Shown one piece after another: positions 16,891 to 25,046 of a DNA stretch of 64,000 nt (position 1 is the first letter of the stretch; each line of letters starts with the position of its first letter). Below the pieces are notes generated by a model that was not told the origin of the DNA, did not search any database, and saw only the letters and a program-made list of their open reading frames with translations. The position numbers and the translations under genes are program-made. Source of the DNA: Parvibaculum sp039973015 (GTDB lineage Bacteria > Pseudomonadota > Alphaproteobacteria > Parvibaculales > Parvibaculaceae); contig NZ_JBDWLT010000007.1 in the NCBI RefSeq assembly GCF_039973015.1, positions 186,001 to 250,000 of the forward strand, given 5' to 3'.

Positions 16891-18915
16891 ATGGACCTCA
16901 AGGACACGACCGGCGAAAAGGAAGCCGTGCCCGCGAAGGAAACACCCGCAAAGCCAAAACCCCGCGGGAAAAAATCCGCTGCCGCCAAGGCTTCAACCGC
17001 TTCATCGAAACCCGTGAAATCCCGGAAGAAGGGCAAGGCCGCCGCCCCGGCGCCGGAAACGCCCGCACCGGAAACATCTGCACCTGAAAAACCGGAAGCC
17101 GCAAAGCCCGCCGCGGCCGCCGATGGTCAAGACTTTGTCATGCCGGATATTGGCCGCCTCGCGCTCAATCTCATGCATGCCGCAAACCTCGGCCAGAAGG
17201 CCGCGCGCCAGTTGATGCAGGCCGACGATTCGACATCCGACGCGAGCCACGCCGTCCACGACCTCCAGCGCGTCGGCAAGACGCTGATGGATGTCGCCGC
17301 GAGCTATATGCGCAACCCTGCAAAAATCGTCGAGGCGCAGACCGCCCTCTTCGAAGGCTATCTCGGCCTCGCCTCCAATATCACGCGCCGCCTCCTCGGC
17401 GAGGACGTCAAACCCGTCGCCAGCCCCGGCCGGAGCGACAAGCGTTTCCGCGACCCCGACTGGCAGGAGAATATCGTCTTCGACCTGATGAAGCAGTCTT
17501 ATCTGCTCACCAGCAAATGGCTGACGGAACGCGTGCGCCACGCCGACGGCATCGACCAGCACACGCGCGAAAAGGCGGACTTCTATGTCCGTCAGATGGC
17601 GAATGCCGTCTCGCCCTCGAACTTTCTTTTCACCAATCCTGAAATCCTGCGCACCACCCTCGCCTCGAATGGCGAGAACCTTGTCTCCGGCATGGAACAT
17701 CTGCTCGAAGATATCGAGCGCGGCCACGGCCATATCCAGATTCAGCAGACGGATATGTCCGCCTTCACGCTCGGCGAAAACATCGCGACCACGCCCGGCA
17801 AGGTTGTCTATCAGAACGACCTGATGCAGCTCATTCAGTACGAGCCGACGACGGAGCAGGTCCACAAGCGCCCCCTCGTCATCTTTCCGCCCTGGATCAA
17901 CAAATATTACATCCTCGATCTCGGCCCCGAGAAGTCGCTGATCAAGTGGTGCCTCGATCAGGGTTACACGGTCTTCGTTGCAAGCTGGGTGAACCCGGAT
18001 GCGCGCCTCGCGCTGAAAACCTTCGAGGACTACATGCATGAGGGCGTCTATGCGGCGCTCGACGCGGTCGAAAAGGCGACCGGCGAAAAGGAAGTCAACG
18101 CCGTCGGCTATTGCATCGGCGGCACGCTGCTCGCCTGCTCGCTCGCCCACATGGCCGCGCGTGGCGATACCCGCATCAAGTCGGCGACCTTCCTCGTCAC
18201 ACAGGTCGATTTCACCGAGGCCGGTGAACTCAAGGTCTTCATCGACGAGGAACAGATTTCCGAAATCGAACAGCAGATGCACGAAAAGGGCGGCTACCTG
18301 AAGGGGTCCACCATGGCCTCTACCTTCAATATGCTGCGCTCCAACGACCTCATCTGGAATTACGTCGTCAACAACTACCTGCTCGGCCGCGAGCCGATGC
18401 CCTTCGACATCCTCTACTGGAATTCGGATGCAACGCGGCTCCCCTCCGCCATGCATGTTTTCTATCTGCGCGAATGCTATCTCGAAAACAAACTCGCCGA
18501 AGGCCGCATGGTGCTGGGCGGCGAGGAGCTCCATCTCGGCGACGTGAAGGTGCCCGTCTATCTCCAGTCGAGCCGCGAGGACCACATCTCGCCCTATAAT
18601 TCCGTATACAAAGCAACGAAGCTCTTCGGCGGTCCCGTCCGCTTCATCTGCGCGGGCTCGGGCCATATCGCTGGCGTCATCAACCCGCCCTCCAGCGGCA
18701 AGTATAATCACTGGACGAATGACGGCCTGCCGGACACGCCCGACGACTGGTTCAAGGGCGCGACCGACCACAAGGGCTCCTGGTGGCCCGACTGGAACGC
18801 ATGGCTCTCGGCGAAGTCCGGCGACATGGTCCCCGCCCGCAAACCCGGTAGCGGCAAACTCAAGGTGCTCGAAGACGCGCCGGGTTCATATGTGTTGGTG
18901 AAAAGCGAGGATTGA
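16891..18915 (+). CDS. phaC: class I poly(3-hydroxyalkanoate) synthase with basic N-terminal extension
   Basis: A 674-residue PHA synthase polymerising hydroxyacyl-CoA into storage polyester. The alpha/beta-hydrolase core has the synthase version of the lipase box, GYCIGGT with catalytic C408. It also has D564 (SREDHISP) and H592 (GSGHIAG), completing the triad. Core motifs PPWINKYYILDL and FVASWVNP are class I-like. Unusually, residues 1 to about 80 are a low-complexity Lys/Ala/Pro/Glu tail (KPKPRGKKSAAAK and repeated APET/APEK) before the normal N-terminal domain; typical class I enzymes are near 590 residues. The start is well supported by AAGGAAG upstream. No phaA, phaB, phasin or phaR gene is next to it. 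Confidence 0.94.
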   Translation: MDLKDTTGEKEAVPAKETPAKPKPRGKKSAAAKASTASSKPVKSRKKGKAAAPAPETPAPETSAPEKPEAAKPAAAADGQDFVMPDIGRLALNLMHAANLGQKAARQLMQADDSTSDASHAVHDLQRVGKTLMDVAASYMRNPAKIVEAQTALFEGYLGLASNITRRLLGEDVKPVASPGRSDKRFRDPDWQENIVFDLMKQSYLLTSKWLTERVRHADGIDQHTREKADFYVRQMANAVSPSNFLFTNPEILRTTLASNGENLVSGMEHLLEDIERGHGHIQIQQTDMSAFTLGENIATTPGKVVYQNDLMQLIQYEPTTEQVHKRPLVIFPPWINKYYILDLGPEKSLIKWCLDQGYTVFVASWVNPDARLALKTFEDYMHEGVYAALDAVEKATGEKEVNAVGYCIGGTLLACSLAHMAARGDTRIKSATFLVTQVDFTEAGELKVFIDEEQISEIEQQMHEKGGYLKGSTMASTFNMLRSNDLIWNYVVNNYLLGREPMPFDILYWNSDATRLPSAMHVFYLRECYLENKLAEGRMVLGGEELHLGDVKVPVYLQSSREDHISPYNSVYKATKLFGGPVRFICAGSGHIAGVINPPSSGKYNHWTNDGLPDTPDDWFKGATDHKGSWWPDWNAWLSAKSGDMVPARKPGSGKLKVLEDAPGSYVLVKSED

Positions 18916-18924
18916 GGCAATTAC

Positions 18925-19464
18925 GTGTACGAACCACCTCCAACAACGACCTATCTGTTTGAGCGACTACCTAACGGCTTTGCGGAAGCTCTAGGGGCGT
19001 TTCTCTTGAATTGGAACGCAGCTGAAAGTGCTTTGAGTCAGATACTCAATCACTTTATGGGTGGGCATACGTATTCCGTTGTCAAGAACATGCCCAACCA
19101 CACGCGAATATCGTTGCTAGAAAGCTATCTGGCATCGGGAAACGTAGCGCTGGGAACGGTGAATGTGATTGCGAACCATATTTCCGTATACAAAGTGTGC
19201 TTAGAAACTAGAAACATAGTCGTTCACGGGATGCTCTTTCCAAATGAAGGTGGGGTTTATCTAACAAAACGATCTCGACAAAAATTGAATACTTATTTTT
19301 TTGACCTAGAGACCATCCAGAAATATAGCAAAACTTGCCACTTGCTCTTTCAGAGTGGAATTAATATCTGGGAACACCTAGAGGCGAACCGCCGAGGGGA
19401 CAATCCAATAAAGCTTCCCGGTCTTTTGGAGAAGCCAGACGGACTGCAGCTTCTTGAAAATTAG
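18925..19464 (+). CDS. AT-rich HEPN-like protein, unknown function
   Basis: A 179-residue protein starting at GTG 18925, 9 bases after phaC. It is alpha-helical in character, with LNWNAAESALSQILNHF near residues 28-44 and ETRNIVVHG near 94-102. The latter contains R96-x4-H101, the RNase-like motif of HEPN domains. The gene is clearly richer in A/T and in codons such as AGA, ATA and TTA than its neighbours, which suggests recent acquisition. HEPN proteins often act as RNases or as toxins and abortive-infection proteins, but no partner antitoxin or nucleotidyltransferase gene is adjacent. Function is therefore unproven. Confidence 0.6.
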   Translation: MYEPPPTTTYLFERLPNGFAEALGAFLLNWNAAESALSQILNHFMGGHTYSVVKNMPNHTRISLLESYLASGNVALGTVNVIANHISVYKVCLETRNIVVHGMLFPNEGGVYLTKRSRQKLNTYFFDLETIQKYSKTCHLLFQSGINIWEHLEANRRGDNPIKLPGLLEKPDGLQLLEN

Positions 19465-19613
19465 TTTAGTCCGTCTTTCATCACCCCCTCTCCATCAGTT
19501 TCAGGAATTCCTCAAGCAGTATTTCGCCCGGATATGAATTGGGCAGAAGTCTATTTGTGGTGGTCGATGATTTTGACATGACTCAAAGCTCCTCATCGCC
19601 GAGCATACTCTTC

Positions 19614-19780
19614 CACCCTCCCCCTGTGGGAGGGTCGAAAAATTCAAGCGTAGCGAGAAGTTTTCGGGGAGGGGTAAGCGAGGAAACTCCGTGCATAATC
19701 GGGCACCCACCATTCGCCGGTGGCGGAGCCCCCTCCCCAAACGGCTTGCAGCCGTTTGACCCTCCCACAGGGGGAGGGTG
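19614..19780. repeat. 167-bp element bounded by perfect 23-bp inverted repeats
   Basis: Left arm 19614-19636 and right arm 19758-19780 are exact reverse complements over 23 bases. Each arm is itself a hairpin (CCCTCCC...GGGAGGG). The 121-base interior contains a further perfect stem, AAACGGC/GCCGTTT (19738-19757). No open frame of interest is inside. It occupies the gene-free stretch 19465-19858 between the HEPN-like gene and the EamA gene; the rest of that stretch shows nothing else. It looks like a small non-autonomous repeat related to the block at 27091-27225. Confidence 0.75.
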
Positions 19781-19858
19781 ACAAGGCGCAAACCCCTTCG
19801 CCTAAACGCCCTCTCGGCTTTCCGCGCATAAAAGGCTAGCTTCCGGGTCGCCGCCATC

Positions 19859-20722
19859 ATGGCGCCCCCGGAGCCCGCCTTGACCCTCACCGTCACCCTC
19901 GCCGTTCTTGCCTCCGCCCTGCTGCACGCAAGCTGGAACGCACTCGTGAAAACCGGCGCCGACCGTCTCATGATGATGGGCTGGATCGCGGCGGCGACGG
20001 GCCTCGTCGCGCTCCCCTTTCTGCCCTTCATTCCCTTTCCGGGCTGGGACGTCGCGAAAATCCTCTGCCTCTCCTTCGCGCTCCATGTCGGCTACAAGCT
20101 CTTCCTCGTGAAGGGCTATGAGCATGGCGATTTCGGCCAGGTCTATCCGCTGTCGCGCGGACTCGCCCCCGCCATCGTCACCGTCGTCGGCGCGCTCTGG
20201 CTCGGCGAAATCCTCCCAACGGAAGCCTTCGCGGGCGTCGCGCTCATCGCGCTCGGCATTGTCAGCCTCGCCTTCCGCCGCACCAATGGCGCGGGGCTCC
20301 CGAACGATCCGCGCGCGCTGGCCTATGCCTTCGGCACCTCGCTCTTCATCGCCGCCTACACGCTGAATGACGGCCTTGGCGGGCGCATCGCCGAAACGCC
20401 GCACATCTACGTGCTCTGGCTCTTCGCGGGCGACGGGCTGATCTTCTTCCTGATTGTGCTCTGGCGGCGCGGCCGCGCCTTCCTGAAGCCCCAGCGCGCA
20501 ATGGCTTACGGCTTCGCGGGCGGCGTCATGTCGGTCGCCGCCTACTGGTTGGTGATCTGGGCCATGACATTGGCACCGCTCGGCCCTGTCGCGGCGCTGC
20601 GCGAGACGAGCGTCGTCTTCGCCGCCCTCATCTCCGGCCTCATCATGAAGGAAGGTCTCGGCTGGCGCGCGGTCGCCGCCGCGGGCGTCGTCGCTTGCGG
20701 CGTCATCCTGCTGAAGGTCTAG
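19859..20722 (+). CDS. EamA/DMT-family membrane transporter
   Basis: A 287-residue inner-membrane protein with ten predicted helices in two EamA repeats. Motifs such as LLHASWNALVKTG at the start, QVYPLSRGLAPAIVTVVGALWLGE at the end of repeat 1, and PLGPVAALRETSVVFAALISGLIMKE at the end of repeat 2 are characteristic of the drug/metabolite transporter superfamily. Substrates in this family include amino acids and other small metabolites; none can be assigned. ATG 19859 is used. It stands alone, convergent with argC. Confidence 0.85.
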   Translation: MAPPEPALTLTVTLAVLASALLHASWNALVKTGADRLMMMGWIAAATGLVALPFLPFIPFPGWDVAKILCLSFALHVGYKLFLVKGYEHGDFGQVYPLSRGLAPAIVTVVGALWLGEILPTEAFAGVALIALGIVSLAFRRTNGAGLPNDPRALAYAFGTSLFIAAYTLNDGLGGRIAETPHIYVLWLFAGDGLIFFLIVLWRRGRAFLKPQRAMAYGFAGGVMSVAAYWLVIWAMTLAPLGPVAALRETSVVFAALISGLIMKEGLGWRAVAAAGVVACGVILLKV

Positions 20723-20777
20723 GAGCGTTTCCAGGCGAAGTGGATGCCGGTTCGCCGTCCGGAAACGCGACCAAACC
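20723..20777. repeat. interspersed Rhizobiales-type repeat, copy 2
   Basis: The block starts GAGCGTTTCCAGGCGAAGTGG, continues CCGGTTCGCCGTCC and ends GGAAACGCGACCAAACC. It is a second copy of the element at 15893-15963, shortened by about 15 bases. It fills almost the whole gap between the convergent EamA and argC genes and may serve as a bidirectional stop or be mRNA structure. Confidence 0.65.
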
Positions 20778-21730
20778 TAAAGATTCACGCCCAGCGCCTC
20801 ATCCGCGCCGATCATGATGTTGAGGCACTGCACCGCCTGCCCCGATGCGCCCTTGCCGAGATTGTCGAGCAGCGCCATCAGCCGCGCCTGTTTCGTCTTC
20901 GGATTGCCGAAAACGAAAAGCTTGAGCTCGTTCGTGCCGTTGAGTTGTTCGGGATCGAGCTTCGCCGTCGCCGCGATCTCATCGTAAGGCGCGAGCGACA
21001 CGAAGCGTTGTCCGTCATAGGCTTCAGCCAGCGTCTCGTGCAGCGCCGTCAGCGGCACATCGCCCGGCAGCGCCCAGAGCTGCAGCGGCACTTCCACGAT
21101 CATGCCCTGCGCATAGCGCCCGACATTCGGCGTGAAGAGCGGCGGGTTCTGGAGCCCCATATTCTTCTGCATTTCCGGCACATGCTTGTGCGCGAGCGAG
21201 AGCGCATAGGCGCGGTAGGCCTCTTTCGTGTGCCCCGGCGCATCGGCATCCTCGAACTCGGCGATCATCTGCTTGCCGCCGCCCGAATAGCCCGACACCG
21301 CGTTCACCGTCAGCGGCCAGCCTTCCGGCACGAGACCCGCATCGACCAGCGGCTTCACCAGCGCAATCGCGCCCGTCGGATAACAGCCCGGATTGGTGAC
21401 CCGCGCCGCGCCCGAGATCACCTGCCGCTGTTCCGCGCTCATTTCCGGGAAACCATAGACCCAGCCATCGGCGACGCGATGCGCCGTCGACGCATCGATC
21501 ACGCGCGTGCGCGCATTTCCGATAAGCGACACGGCTTCCTTCGCCGCATCGTCCGGCAGGCACAGGATCACGATGTCGGCCTCGTTCAGGGCTTCCTTCC
21601 GCGCGTCCGCATCCTTGCGCTTGTCCTCGCCCAGCGAAATGAAATCGAGATCGTCGCGCCCGTTCAGCCGCGCCCTTATCTGCAATCCCGTCGTGCCTGC
21701 TTCGCCGTCGATGAAAACCTTCGTGGTCAT
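20777..21730 (-). CDS. argC: N-acetyl-gamma-glutamyl-phosphate reductase (type 2)
   Basis: A 317-residue NADP-dependent reductase that makes N-acetylglutamate semialdehyde in arginine synthesis. The N-terminal VFIDGEAGTTGLQIRARL is the nucleotide-binding loop of the shorter, type 2 ArgC proteins. The catalytic Cys is in VTNPGCYPTGAI and the catalytic His in LAHKHVPEM. It lies 144 bp downstream of rpsI, with the rpsI terminator and a repeat in between, so it is probably a separate transcript. Confidence 0.95.
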   Translation of the reverse strand: MTTKVFIDGEAGTTGLQIRARLNGRDDLDFISLGEDKRKDADARKEALNEADIVILCLPDDAAKEAVSLIGNARTRVIDASTAHRVADGWVYGFPEMSAEQRQVISGAARVTNPGCYPTGAIALVKPLVDAGLVPEGWPLTVNAVSGYSGGGKQMIAEFEDADAPGHTKEAYRAYALSLAHKHVPEMQKNMGLQNPPLFTPNVGRYAQGMIVEVPLQLWALPGDVPLTALHETLAEAYDGQRFVSLAPYDEIAATAKLDPEQLNGTNELKLFVFGNPKTKQARLMALLDNLGKGASGQAVQCLNIMIGADEALGVNL

Positions 21731-21750
21731 ATTCTCTGCTCTTTCTGTCC

Positions 21751-21812
21751 CACCTCCCTCTTGCGGGGAGGTCGGGAAATGCGCACCGCGTATTTCCCGG
21801 GTGGGGGAAGTC
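21751..21812. repeat. palindromic intergenic element (CCTCCC type)
   Basis: Two successive hairpins are visible: CACCTCCC/GGGGAGGT, then CGGGAAATGCGC/GCGTATTTCCCG with a single wobble. The block lies between the rpsI terminator and the argC start. It resembles the elements at 19614, 25478 and 27091 in its CCTCCC/GGGAGG termini. Confidence 0.5.
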
Positions 21813-21823
21813 CAAAAACAAAA

Positions 21824-21852
21824 AAGGCGCTTCGTGCGAAACGAAGCGCCTT
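21824..21852 (-). terminator. rho-independent terminator after rpsI
   Basis: On the minus strand a perfect 12-bp stem (AAGGCGCTTCGT/ACGAAGCGCCTT, loop of 5) is followed by TTTTGTTTTT. It lies 22 bases downstream of the rpsI stop codon and ends the rplM-rpsI operon. Confidence 0.9.
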
Positions 21853-21874
21853 CTTCGAGAACCCGTGAAAGGGA

Positions 21875-22378
21875 TCAGCGCTTCGAGAACTGGAAGCTGC
21901 GGCGGGCCTTCGCCTTGCCGTACTTCTTGCGTTCGACCACACGGCTGTCGCGCGTGAGGAAGCCTTCCTTCTTGAGCACGCCGCGCAGTTCCGGCTCGAA
22001 ATAGGTCAGCGCGCGCGACAACCCGTGACGGATCGCACCCGCCTGGCCCGAGAGACCGCCGCCCACCACCGTCGCGGTGATGTCGTACTGCTTCTCGCGC
22101 GCCGCAACGACGAGCGGCTGGTTGAGGATCATGCGCAGAACGGGGCGCGCGAAGTAAACTTCGAGCTCGCGGCCGTTGATCTTGACCCGGCCGGAGCCCG
22201 GCTTGATCCAGACGCGGGCGACCGCGTTCTTGCGCTTGCCGGTCGCATAGGCGCGGCCGAACTTGTCGAGCTTCTGAACGGCGGGCACGGCGTTCGCATC
22301 CGGGGTCGAGACCGGGGCAGCGGCCTCGGTGCCTTCCATCGCGTCCTTCAGGCCTTCGAGCGTGGTTGTTTCGGACAT
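21875..22378 (-). CDS. rpsI: 30S ribosomal protein S9
   Basis: A 167-residue small-subunit protein contacting the P-site tRNA. The conserved core begins at YATGKRKNAVARVWIKPGSGRVKINGR. It continues with TVVGGGLSGQAGAIRHGLSRAL and ends with DSRVVERKKYGKAKARRSFQFSKR, whose basic C-terminal tail reaches the P site. An N-terminal extension of about 45 residues, Ala/Glu/Thr-rich, is typical of alphaproteobacterial S9. It follows rplM by 2 bp as an operon. Confidence 0.98.
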   Translation of the reverse strand: MSETTTLEGLKDAMEGTEAAAPVSTPDANAVPAVQKLDKFGRAYATGKRKNAVARVWIKPGSGRVKINGRELEVYFARPVLRMILNQPLVVAAREKQYDITATVVGGGLSGQAGAIRHGLSRALTYFEPELRGVLKKEGFLTRDSRVVERKKYGKAKARRSFQFSKR

Positions 22379-22380
22379 GA

Positions 22381-22845
22381 TTATGCGATCCTGACGTTCT
22401 TGCGGTTCCGGGCAGCGAAGTCGAGCTTCTCGGGCTGCTGCGCCTCATGCGGATGCTCGGCACCCCCGTAGATGTGGAGATGCGTCAGCTGCTGGCGGCC
22501 AAGGGGCCCCCGCGGGATCATGCGCTTCACGGCGAGTTCGAGAACGCGCTCCGGGAAACGGCCTTCGAGAATGCGCTTCGGGCTCGTTTCCTTGATGCCG
22601 CCGGGGTGGCCTGTGTGGCGGTAGTAGCGCTTGTCGTCATACTTCTTGCCGGTGAGCGCGACCTTGCCCGCGTTCACGACGATGACATGGTCTCCGCAAT
22701 CCATGTGGGGCGTGTAGGTGACCTTGTGCTTGCCGCGAAGGATATTCGCGACATGCGACGCAAGGCGGCCCACGACGACGCCTTCGGCGTCGATCACGAT
22801 CCACTTCTTTTCGATTTCGGAGGCTTTCGCGGAATAGGTCTTCAT
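22381..22845 (-). CDS. rplM: 50S ribosomal protein L13
   Basis: A 154-residue early-assembly large-subunit protein. Family motifs are KWIVIDAEGVVVGRLASHVANILRGK, the conserved GDHVIVVNA and HTGHPGGIKE segments, and the C-terminal GAEHPHEAQQPEKLDF. The start is ATG 22845 after AGGATTTTTCGCA. It is the first gene of rplM-rpsI. The 171-base region upstream (22846-23016) must hold the promoter and contains a small hairpin (CGGCT-GAAA-AGCCG at 22883-22896), about 40 bases before the start, that may belong to a leader. Confidence 0.98.
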   Translation of the reverse strand: MKTYSAKASEIEKKWIVIDAEGVVVGRLASHVANILRGKHKVTYTPHMDCGDHVIVVNAGKVALTGKKYDDKRYYRHTGHPGGIKETSPKRILEGRFPERVLELAVKRMIPRGPLGRQQLTHLHIYGGAEHPHEAQQPEKLDFAARNRKNVRIA

Positions 22846-22992
22846 TGCGAAAAATCCTGGGCGTCTGCAAATCTGGAGGGGACGGCTGAAAAGCCGCCCG
22901 GTTCGGCGCTGCTTCTAGGGGCTCAGGCCCTCCCTGTCAACAACATTGAACCGGCACCCCGCGCGAAAAACGCTTTATTCGCAGGCTTTTAC

Positions 22993-23018
22993 GAATGGGG
23001 TATCTCGATACCTCATTC
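22993..23018. promoter_or_regulatory. 26-bp near-perfect inverted repeat upstream of rplM
   Basis: GAATGGGGTATC-TC-GATACCTCATTC has 12-bp arms with one mismatch. It touches the stop codon of the thioesterase gene and lies about 150 bases upstream of rplM. It could be the thioesterase terminator (though no U-run follows) or an operator in the rplM promoter region. Confidence 0.45.
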
Positions 23019-23454
23019 AGCCCCTTGGCGGTATCGAATAGGTGCAGCTTGCATGGGCGACGGGCCCGCTCAAGCCCTCTTGTGAAAGCTCGATTGCCCC
23101 CACCGCCAGCACCCGGCCGAGCTTCATCAGCCGCGCTTCCGCCAGAATATCCGCCTGTTCCGGCCGCCGCATGAAGTCGATATGGAGGCTGGTGGTCACG
23201 GCCAGCGCCACCGGCCCGACATGCGCCAGCACCGCCGCATACATCGCATAATCCGCCAGCGCCATCATGGCAGGCCCGGAAATCGTGCCCCCTGGGCGCA
23301 GGTTCCGCTCCGAAAAGCCAAGCCTCAGCCGCGCGAAACCGGGCCCCACCGCGTCGATCCGCGTCGTATCGGCCCCCATCCGCATCTGCGGGAACTCGCG
23401 CTCCATGAAGGCTTCCAGCTCCGCAACGCTCATCACCGGCTTCAGATCGGCCAT
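23017..23454 (-). CDS. PaaI-family hotdog thioesterase
   Basis: A 145-residue hotdog-fold protein of the PaaI/acyl-CoA thioesterase group, hydrolysing acyl-CoA to free acid and CoA. The core motif LRPGGTISGPAMMALADYAMYAAV corresponds to the catalytic helix of the family, and VTTSLHIDFMRRP is the second conserved strand. The substrate is unknown. It reads towards rplM on the same strand but is separated by an inverted repeat, and it is divergent from the GNAT gene. Confidence 0.85.
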   Translation of the reverse strand: MADLKPVMSVAELEAFMEREFPQMRMGADTTRIDAVGPGFARLRLGFSERNLRPGGTISGPAMMALADYAMYAAVLAHVGPVALAVTTSLHIDFMRRPEQADILAEARLMKLGRVLAVGAIELSQEGLSGPVAHASCTYSIPPRG

Positions 23455-23547
23455 ACGCCCCTCCCTCTACTGCCCGCCGCTTTTACCCCAAAGCTGCGCC
23501 GCGACAAAAAACGCCGCCCGCGCTAAAACCCGCCCCGGAGGACCACC

Positions 23548-24096
23548 ATGACCACGCTCGCGACAGACCGCCTCATCCTTCGCCCTTGGCGCGAGGCCGA
23601 TCTCGCCCCCTTCGCCGCCATGTCGGCAGACCCGCGCGTCATGGAAACGCTGATGGGCCCTCTCCCGCGCGAGAAAAGCGATGCCGTCGCCCGCCGCCTC
23701 CAATCGGAAATCGAACAGCGCGGCTTCGGCTTCTGGGCGCTTGAGCTTCCCGGCATCGCCCCTTTCATAGGCTTCACCGGCATCCGCGTGGTGGATTTCG
23801 CCGCGCCCTTCGTGCCCGCCCCGCCCGCGCAGGCCGTCGAGATCGGCTGGCGCCTCGCCCATGAACATTGGGGCAAGGGCTATGCGACCGAGGCCGCCCG
23901 CGCCGCGCTGGCGCATGGTTTCGGCCCTCTCGGCCTTGAGGAAATCGTCGCCCTCACCGCCGCCACCAACACGCGCTCGCAAGCCGTCATGGCCCGCCTC
24001 GGCATGACCCGCGCCCGCGCGGACGATTTCGACCATCCGAACGTGCCGGACGGCCACCCCTTGAAGCGCCACGTGCTTTACCGGCTCGAGCGATAA
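23548..24096 (+). CDS. GNAT family N-acetyltransferase (RimJ/RimL type)
   Basis: A 182-residue acetyl-CoA-dependent acetyltransferase. It begins TDRLILRPWREADLAPFAAM, the usual opening of the RimJ/RimL subgroup. The acetyl-CoA binding region HEHWGKGYATEAARAALAHGF follows, then ALTAATNTRSQAVMARLGM. Members modify ribosomal protein N-termini or small metabolites. The start ATG 23548 has GGAGGACC directly upstream. It is divergent from the thioesterase gene. Confidence 0.9.
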   Translation: MTTLATDRLILRPWREADLAPFAAMSADPRVMETLMGPLPREKSDAVARRLQSEIEQRGFGFWALELPGIAPFIGFTGIRVVDFAAPFVPAPPAQAVEIGWRLAHEHWGKGYATEAARAALAHGFGPLGLEEIVALTAATNTRSQAVMARLGMTRARADDFDHPNVPDGHPLKRHVLYRLER

Positions 24097-24112
24097 CATT
24101 CAGCGTTTCCTC

Positions 24113-24136
24113 CCACCCGCCCTTGGGGGCGGGTGG
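24113..24136. repeat. strong GC hairpin after the GNAT gene
   Basis: CCACCCGCCC-TTGG-GGGCGGGTGG is a perfect 10-bp stem with a tetraloop, 17 bases after the GNAT stop. There is no U-run. It belongs in style to the other CC-rich palindromic elements of the window. Confidence 0.55.
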
Positions 24137-24212
24137 CAGGAAAAGAAACGGCAACCTGACTCCTCCCCTCCCGCCCGCTATGCTCCCTCAAAAGAAACAA
24201 AGGGAGAGCGTC

Positions 24213-25046
24213 ATGAGCCAGACAGCGAAAGAGCCCGCCGGAAAAGCGGCCCCTGCCGAGCCCGTCCTCATGCGCAAGGATGCGAACGGCGTCGCGACCC
24301 TCACGCTCAACCGCCCGAAGCAGCGCAACAGCCTCTCCGAAGAGCTGATGATCGCCCTCACCCGCGAGATCGAGGCCATCGGTCAGGACGCCTCCATCCG
24401 CGCCGTCGTGCTCGCAGGCGCCGGTCCCGGCTTCTGCGCCGGCCACGACCTGAAGGAACTCACCGCCGCTCGCCAGCATGATGATCGCGGCCGCGCCTTC
24501 TTTCAGAACACGATGAAACTTTGCAGCACGCTCATGCAGGCGATCGTGAACTGTCCCAAACCCGTCATCGCCCGTGTGCATGGCATCGCGACCGCCGCGG
24601 GCTGTCAGCTCGTCGCAAGCTGCGATCTCGCCGTCGCGGCGGAGGAAGCGAAGTTCGCGACGCCCGGCGTCAATATCGGCCTCTTCTGCTCGACGCCCAT
24701 GGTCGCCCTCTCGCGCAACGTCACGCGCAAGCACGCGATGGAAATGCTGCTGACCGGCGAGATGATCCCGGCTGCCCGCGCCGCAGAAATGGGCCTCGTG
24801 AACGCCGCCGTCCCCGCGTCGGAACTCGATGCCGCCGTCTCGCGTTTCGCAGACATTATTGCGTCGAAATCCGCCCTTACCGTCTCCATCGGCAAACAGG
24901 CATTCTACGAACAGCTCGAAAAGCCGCTCGCCGAGGCTTATGACTACGCAAGCGAAGTCATGGTGAAGAACATGCTCGCCCGCGACGCGGAAGAAGGCAT
25001 CGGCGCCTTCATCGAAAAGCGCGAACCGAAATGGGAAGACAGGTAA
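24213..25046 (+). CDS. enoyl-CoA hydratase/isomerase family protein
   Basis: A 277-residue crotonase-fold protein. The oxyanion-hole motifs are visible: AGAGPGFCAGHDLKEL (first) and ARVHGIATAAGCQLVASCDLAVA (second), typical of enoyl-CoA hydratases that hydrate or isomerise acyl-CoA. The start is ATG 24213 because AGGGAGAG lies before it; residues predicted further upstream are not supported. Its stop overlaps the start of the CoA-binding protein gene by one base (TAATG), so the two are co-translated. Confidence 0.9.
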   Translation: MSQTAKEPAGKAAPAEPVLMRKDANGVATLTLNRPKQRNSLSEELMIALTREIEAIGQDASIRAVVLAGAGPGFCAGHDLKELTAARQHDDRGRAFFQNTMKLCSTLMQAIVNCPKPVIARVHGIATAAGCQLVASCDLAVAAEEAKFATPGVNIGLFCSTPMVALSRNVTRKHAMEMLLTGEMIPAARAAEMGLVNAAVPASELDAAVSRFADIIASKSALTVSIGKQAFYEQLEKPLAEAYDYASEVMVKNMLARDAEEGIGAFIEKREPKWEDR

